The notes beneath the pieces are model-generated. The model saw nothing but the letters and a program-made list of their open reading frames with translations. It was not told the DNA's origin and did no database searches. Positions 22,556 through 24,902 of a stretch of DNA of 24,902 nucleotides are shown here, in pieces; within the stretch, counting starts at the first letter, position 1, and the number at the start of each line of letters is the position of its first letter. This DNA comes from Sporomusaceae bacterium (GTDB lineage: Bacteria; Bacillota_C; Negativicutes; Sporomusales_B; UBA7701), in NCBI GenBank assembly GCA_022839045.1, contig JALHDI010000017.1, positions 42,815 to 67,716 of the forward strand. Reading direction: 5' to 3'. Made by a program: the position numbers and the translations under genes.

Positions 22556-24442
22556 ATGAAACGCATTGTCGTCGACCCGATGAACCGCATCGAGGGTCAC
22601 CTGCGCATCGAAGCCGTCGTCGACGAGGCCAGCGGCCGGGTCACCGAGGCTATCTCGAGCGGCACCGCCTGGCGCGGCCTCGAGCTCGTCCTCCAGAACC
22701 GCGATCCCCGCGACGCCTGGCTCTACGCCCAGCGCTTCTGCGGCGTGTGCACCACCGTCCACGCCCTCGCCGCGGTGCGGGCGGTGGAGGACGCCCTCGG
22801 CATCGCCATCCCCCGCAACGCCAGCTACATCCGCAACATCATCGCCGCCACCCAGACGGTGCAGGACCACATCATCCACTTCTACCACCTCCACGCCCTC
22901 GACTGGGTCAGCCCGGTCGCGGCCCTCAAGGCCGACCCGGCGGCCACCGGCGCCCTCCAGAACGCCATCCTCGAAAAGTACCGCCTGCCGTTCGCCGGCC
23001 CCATAGAGTTCGACACCGCCGCCTTCCCCCACAACCCGCCGCGGGCCACCGTCGCCTACTTCCGCGACATTCAGGCCAAAGTCCGCCGCATCGTCGAAAG
23101 CGGCCAGCTCGGCCTGTTCGCCGCCCACTGGTGGGACCACCCCGACTACGCCCTCCTGCCGCCCGAGGTCCACCTCCTCGCCGTCGCCCACTACCTCAAC
23201 ATGCTCGACCGCCAGCGCGAGCTTGTCGACGCCCACCTCGTCTTCGGCGGCAAGAACCCCCATCCCCACTACCTCGTCGGCGGCATGCCCTGCGCCATCT
23301 CCATGAGCGACATGAACGCCCCCGTCAACAGTCAGCGGCTCGTCGTCGCCGACACCTCCATCAACCTCGGCATCGAGGCGGTCAACTACTACTACCTGCC
23401 CGACCTGCTCGCCATCGGCCACATCTACGCCCAGAAAGGCATGACCGACGGCGGCGGCCTTGCCGGCAAGGTCGTCCTCGGCTGCGGCGAATATCCCGAC
23501 GAATCCTATGGCGGCATCGCCACCGACGACTACCATAAGAACCTGCTGCTCAGGTCCAACGGCGTCGTCGAAAACTTCGCCCAGGGTGTGGCGGTCGCCC
23601 AATACCACGACCTCACCGGTGCCGACCTGGCCGACCCGGCCGTGATCGCCGAAGGCGTCGCCCACGCCTGGTACGCCTACCCCCAGCCGGGCGACCTCCA
23701 CCCCTGGAGCGGCGTCACCAAGCCGAGCTTCACCGGGCCCAAGGAAGGGACAAGGACCGACTGGAAATACCTCGACGAAACCGGCAAATACTCGTGGGTC
23801 AAGACGCCCAAGTGGCGCGGCCGCCTTGCCGAAGTCGGCCCCCTGGCCCGCTATATCGTCGTCTACACCAAGGTCAAGCAGGGGCTGATGCAGCCCACCT
23901 GGGCGGAAAAGATGATCGTCGACCAGATCGACGCCGTTTCCAAAGTGCTCGGCCTGCCGCCCCACGCCTGGATGCCCACCATGCTCGGCCGCACCGCCTG
24001 CCGGGGCCTCGAGGCCCAGGTGAGCGCCTATATCGGCAAATACTTCATGGACAAGCTCGTCAAAAACATCAGGAACGGCGATACCGCCGTCGCCAACACC
24101 GCTAAGTTCGACCCCGCCACCTGGCCCAAGGAGGCCAAGGGTGTCGGCGTCCACGAAGCGCCGCGGGGCGCTTTGGGACACTGGGTGACGATCAAGAACG
24201 CCCGTATCGCCAACTACCAGGCCGTCGTCCCCTCCACCTGGAACGCCTGCCCGCGCGACGCCGCCGCCGGCCACGGCCCCTACGAAGCCGCCCTGCTCGC
24301 CACCCGGGTCAAGGTGGCCGACAAACCGCTCGAGGTCCTCAAGGTCATCCACTCCTTCGACCCCTGCCTGGCCTGCGCCACCCACCTTTACGACACGAAC
24401 GGGGAGGAGGTGGCCGTCGTCCGCACCGACCAGTACGCCTGA
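22556..24442 (+). CDS. hyaB: [NiFe]-hydrogenase large (catalytic) subunit
   Basis: 628 residues. The nickel-iron centre is held by RFCGVCT (C62, C65) and DPCLACATH (C604, C607), with H610 as the expected end of the mature chain. The 18-residue tail beyond it would be removed by a maturation endopeptidase after nickel insertion. RIEGHLR (11-17) near the start is also canonical. It oxidises H2 outside the membrane as partner of the small subunit, with which it is co-exported by Tat. The start follows GGGAG, and the gap to the small-subunit gene is 18 bp. The tail is DTNGEEVAVV-like instead of the more usual SPEG type. The maturation genes (protease, hyp) are not in the window. Confidence 0.96.
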   Translation: MKRIVVDPMNRIEGHLRIEAVVDEASGRVTEAISSGTAWRGLELVLQNRDPRDAWLYAQRFCGVCTTVHALAAVRAVEDALGIAIPRNASYIRNIIAATQTVQDHIIHFYHLHALDWVSPVAALKADPAATGALQNAILEKYRLPFAGPIEFDTAAFPHNPPRATVAYFRDIQAKVRRIVESGQLGLFAAHWWDHPDYALLPPEVHLLAVAHYLNMLDRQRELVDAHLVFGGKNPHPHYLVGGMPCAISMSDMNAPVNSQRLVVADTSINLGIEAVNYYYLPDLLAIGHIYAQKGMTDGGGLAGKVVLGCGEYPDESYGGIATDDYHKNLLLRSNGVVENFAQGVAVAQYHDLTGADLADPAVIAEGVAHAWYAYPQPGDLHPWSGVTKPSFTGPKEGTRTDWKYLDETGKYSWVKTPKWRGRLAEVGPLARYIVVYTKVKQGLMQPTWAEKMIVDQIDAVSKVLGLPPHAWMPTMLGRTACRGLEAQVSAYIGKYFMDKLVKNIRNGDTAVANTAKFDPATWPKEAKGVGVHEAPRGALGHWVTIKNARIANYQAVVPSTWNACPRDAAAGHGPYEAALLATRVKVADKPLEVLKVIHSFDPCLACATHLYDTNGEEVAVVRTDQYA

Positions 24443-24463
24443 GCGCGGCGCGGACCGGATGCC

Positions 24464-24902
24464 ATGCACGAAGGACGCCTCCGCGAATACTACGTTTTCA
24501 GCGGCGCCACCCGCCTCTTCCACTGGGTGACGGTGGCCGCCGTCGTCGTGCTCTTCTTCACCGGCCTCTACATCGGCGACCCCTTCTTCATCGGCGCCCA
24601 GGGCATCGAGCCCACCGCCGCCGTCACCAGGGCCTTCTCCATGGAAATGATGCGCCTCTACCACTTCGTCGCCGGCTACCTGCTGCTGGCGTCCTGCATC
24701 CTGCGCGTTTACGGCTGGCTCATCAACAAAGGCGACCGCCTGCTGCCGCGCTTCTGGACCCGGCACTACTGGGCAGGGCTCGCCGACACCACCCTCCACT
24801 ACCTTTTCCTCCGCCCCCAGCACCGGCCGTACCTGCGCAACTCGCTGGCCCGCACCAGCTACCTCGCCGTCTACGTCATGCTGCTCGTCCAGCTCCTCAC
24901 CG
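24464..24902 (+). CDS. hyaC: Ni/Fe-hydrogenase cytochrome b subunit, 3' end outside window (partial)
   Basis: 146 codons are visible from the ATG at 24464 to the right edge. The first membrane helix (about 17-37) carries H20 and the second (about 64-84) carries H67, both likely heme b ligands of the HyaC/HupC family. A third hydrophobic segment begins near 132. It accepts electrons from the small subunit and reduces menaquinone. The gene starts 21 bp after the large subunit; its ribosome site is weak (GGACCGGATG), which suggests translational coupling. The remaining helix or helices and stop lie beyond the window. Confidence 0.92.
   Translation, partial: MHEGRLREYYVFSGATRLFHWVTVAAVVVLFFTGLYIGDPFFIGAQGIEPTAAVTRAFSMEMMRLYHFVAGYLLLASCILRVYGWLINKGDRLLPRFWTRHYWAGLADTTLHYLFLRPQHRPYLRNSLARTSYLAVYVMLLVQLLT

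Noticed and set aside
21392..24823. An antisense open frame of 1143 codons opposite the hydrogenase genes
   Set aside because: It is a mirror of the GC-rich codon pattern of the plus-strand genes. Its translation is a low-complexity Gly/Val/Asp/Ala mixture with no domains, while the plus strand has full hydrogenase motifs.

Overview
The window is one continuous, GC-rich bacterial stretch of about 25 kb with 20 protein genes on both strands. No rRNA, tRNA, insertion sequence, phage gene or CRISPR array was seen. Strong AGGAGG-type ribosome sites, a sporulation SPOCS/DUF3794 protein, a DUF5665 protein, a clostridial-type 4-hydroxybutyryl-CoA dehydratase and a membrane uptake hydrogenase together suggest an anaerobic, motile, endospore-forming Firmicute. 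The high GC points to the Negativicutes (Sporomusaceae-like). That placement is inference, because no marker gene is present.

Layout. (1) 1-1409, minus: sixA-like phosphatase followed by a CYTH-CHAD protein that runs off the left edge. (2) 1592-2437, plus: a SPOCS protein split by a very His/Asp/Cys-rich insert, followed by a nested palindromic element. (3) 2695-12267: signalling genes. These include three cyclic-di-GMP proteins (dCache-HAMP-PAS-GGDEF-HD-GYP, GAF-GGDEF, and a stand-alone HD-GYP). Interspersed are a divergent LysR / 2-hydroxyacid dehydrogenase pair, a small anchored protein of unknown function, a BASS-type transporter and a DUF5665 protein. (4) 12416-13342: a MarR-GNAT fusion with a perfect palindrome on its own -35. 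(5) 13452-15522: a compact operon of 4-hydroxybutyryl-CoA dehydratase (all four Fe-S ligands visible), a NifU C-terminal-type Fe-S protein and an unrecognised Cys-rich 101-residue protein. (6) 15566-17590, minus: a dCache chemoreceptor with a structured leader. (7) 17819-20447, minus: a glcD-glcF-like 2-hydroxyacid oxidase pair. (8) 20640-24902, plus: DUF438-hemerythrin protein, Tat-exported [NiFe]-hydrogenase small subunit, large subunit, and cytochrome b (cut by the right edge).

How the parts may work together (inference). H2 and 2-hydroxyacids (lactate or glycolate) would supply electrons to the membrane or a soluble acceptor. The hemerythrin could sense or buffer O2 near an enzyme whose proximal cluster is the ordinary O2-sensitive kind. 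The AbfD operon would feed 4-hydroxybutyrate-type carbon to crotonyl-CoA, with its own Fe-S helper proteins. The c-di-GMP enzymes and chemoreceptor would link ligand sensing to motility or surface life. Most convergent or gene-end positions carry clear intrinsic terminators, so transcription units are well separated. The observations most worth following are the abfD/NifU/small-Cys-protein operon, the metal-binding SPOCS insert, the nested palindrome at 2490-2582, the MarR-GNAT operator, and the G-quadruplex leader before the HD-GYP gene.
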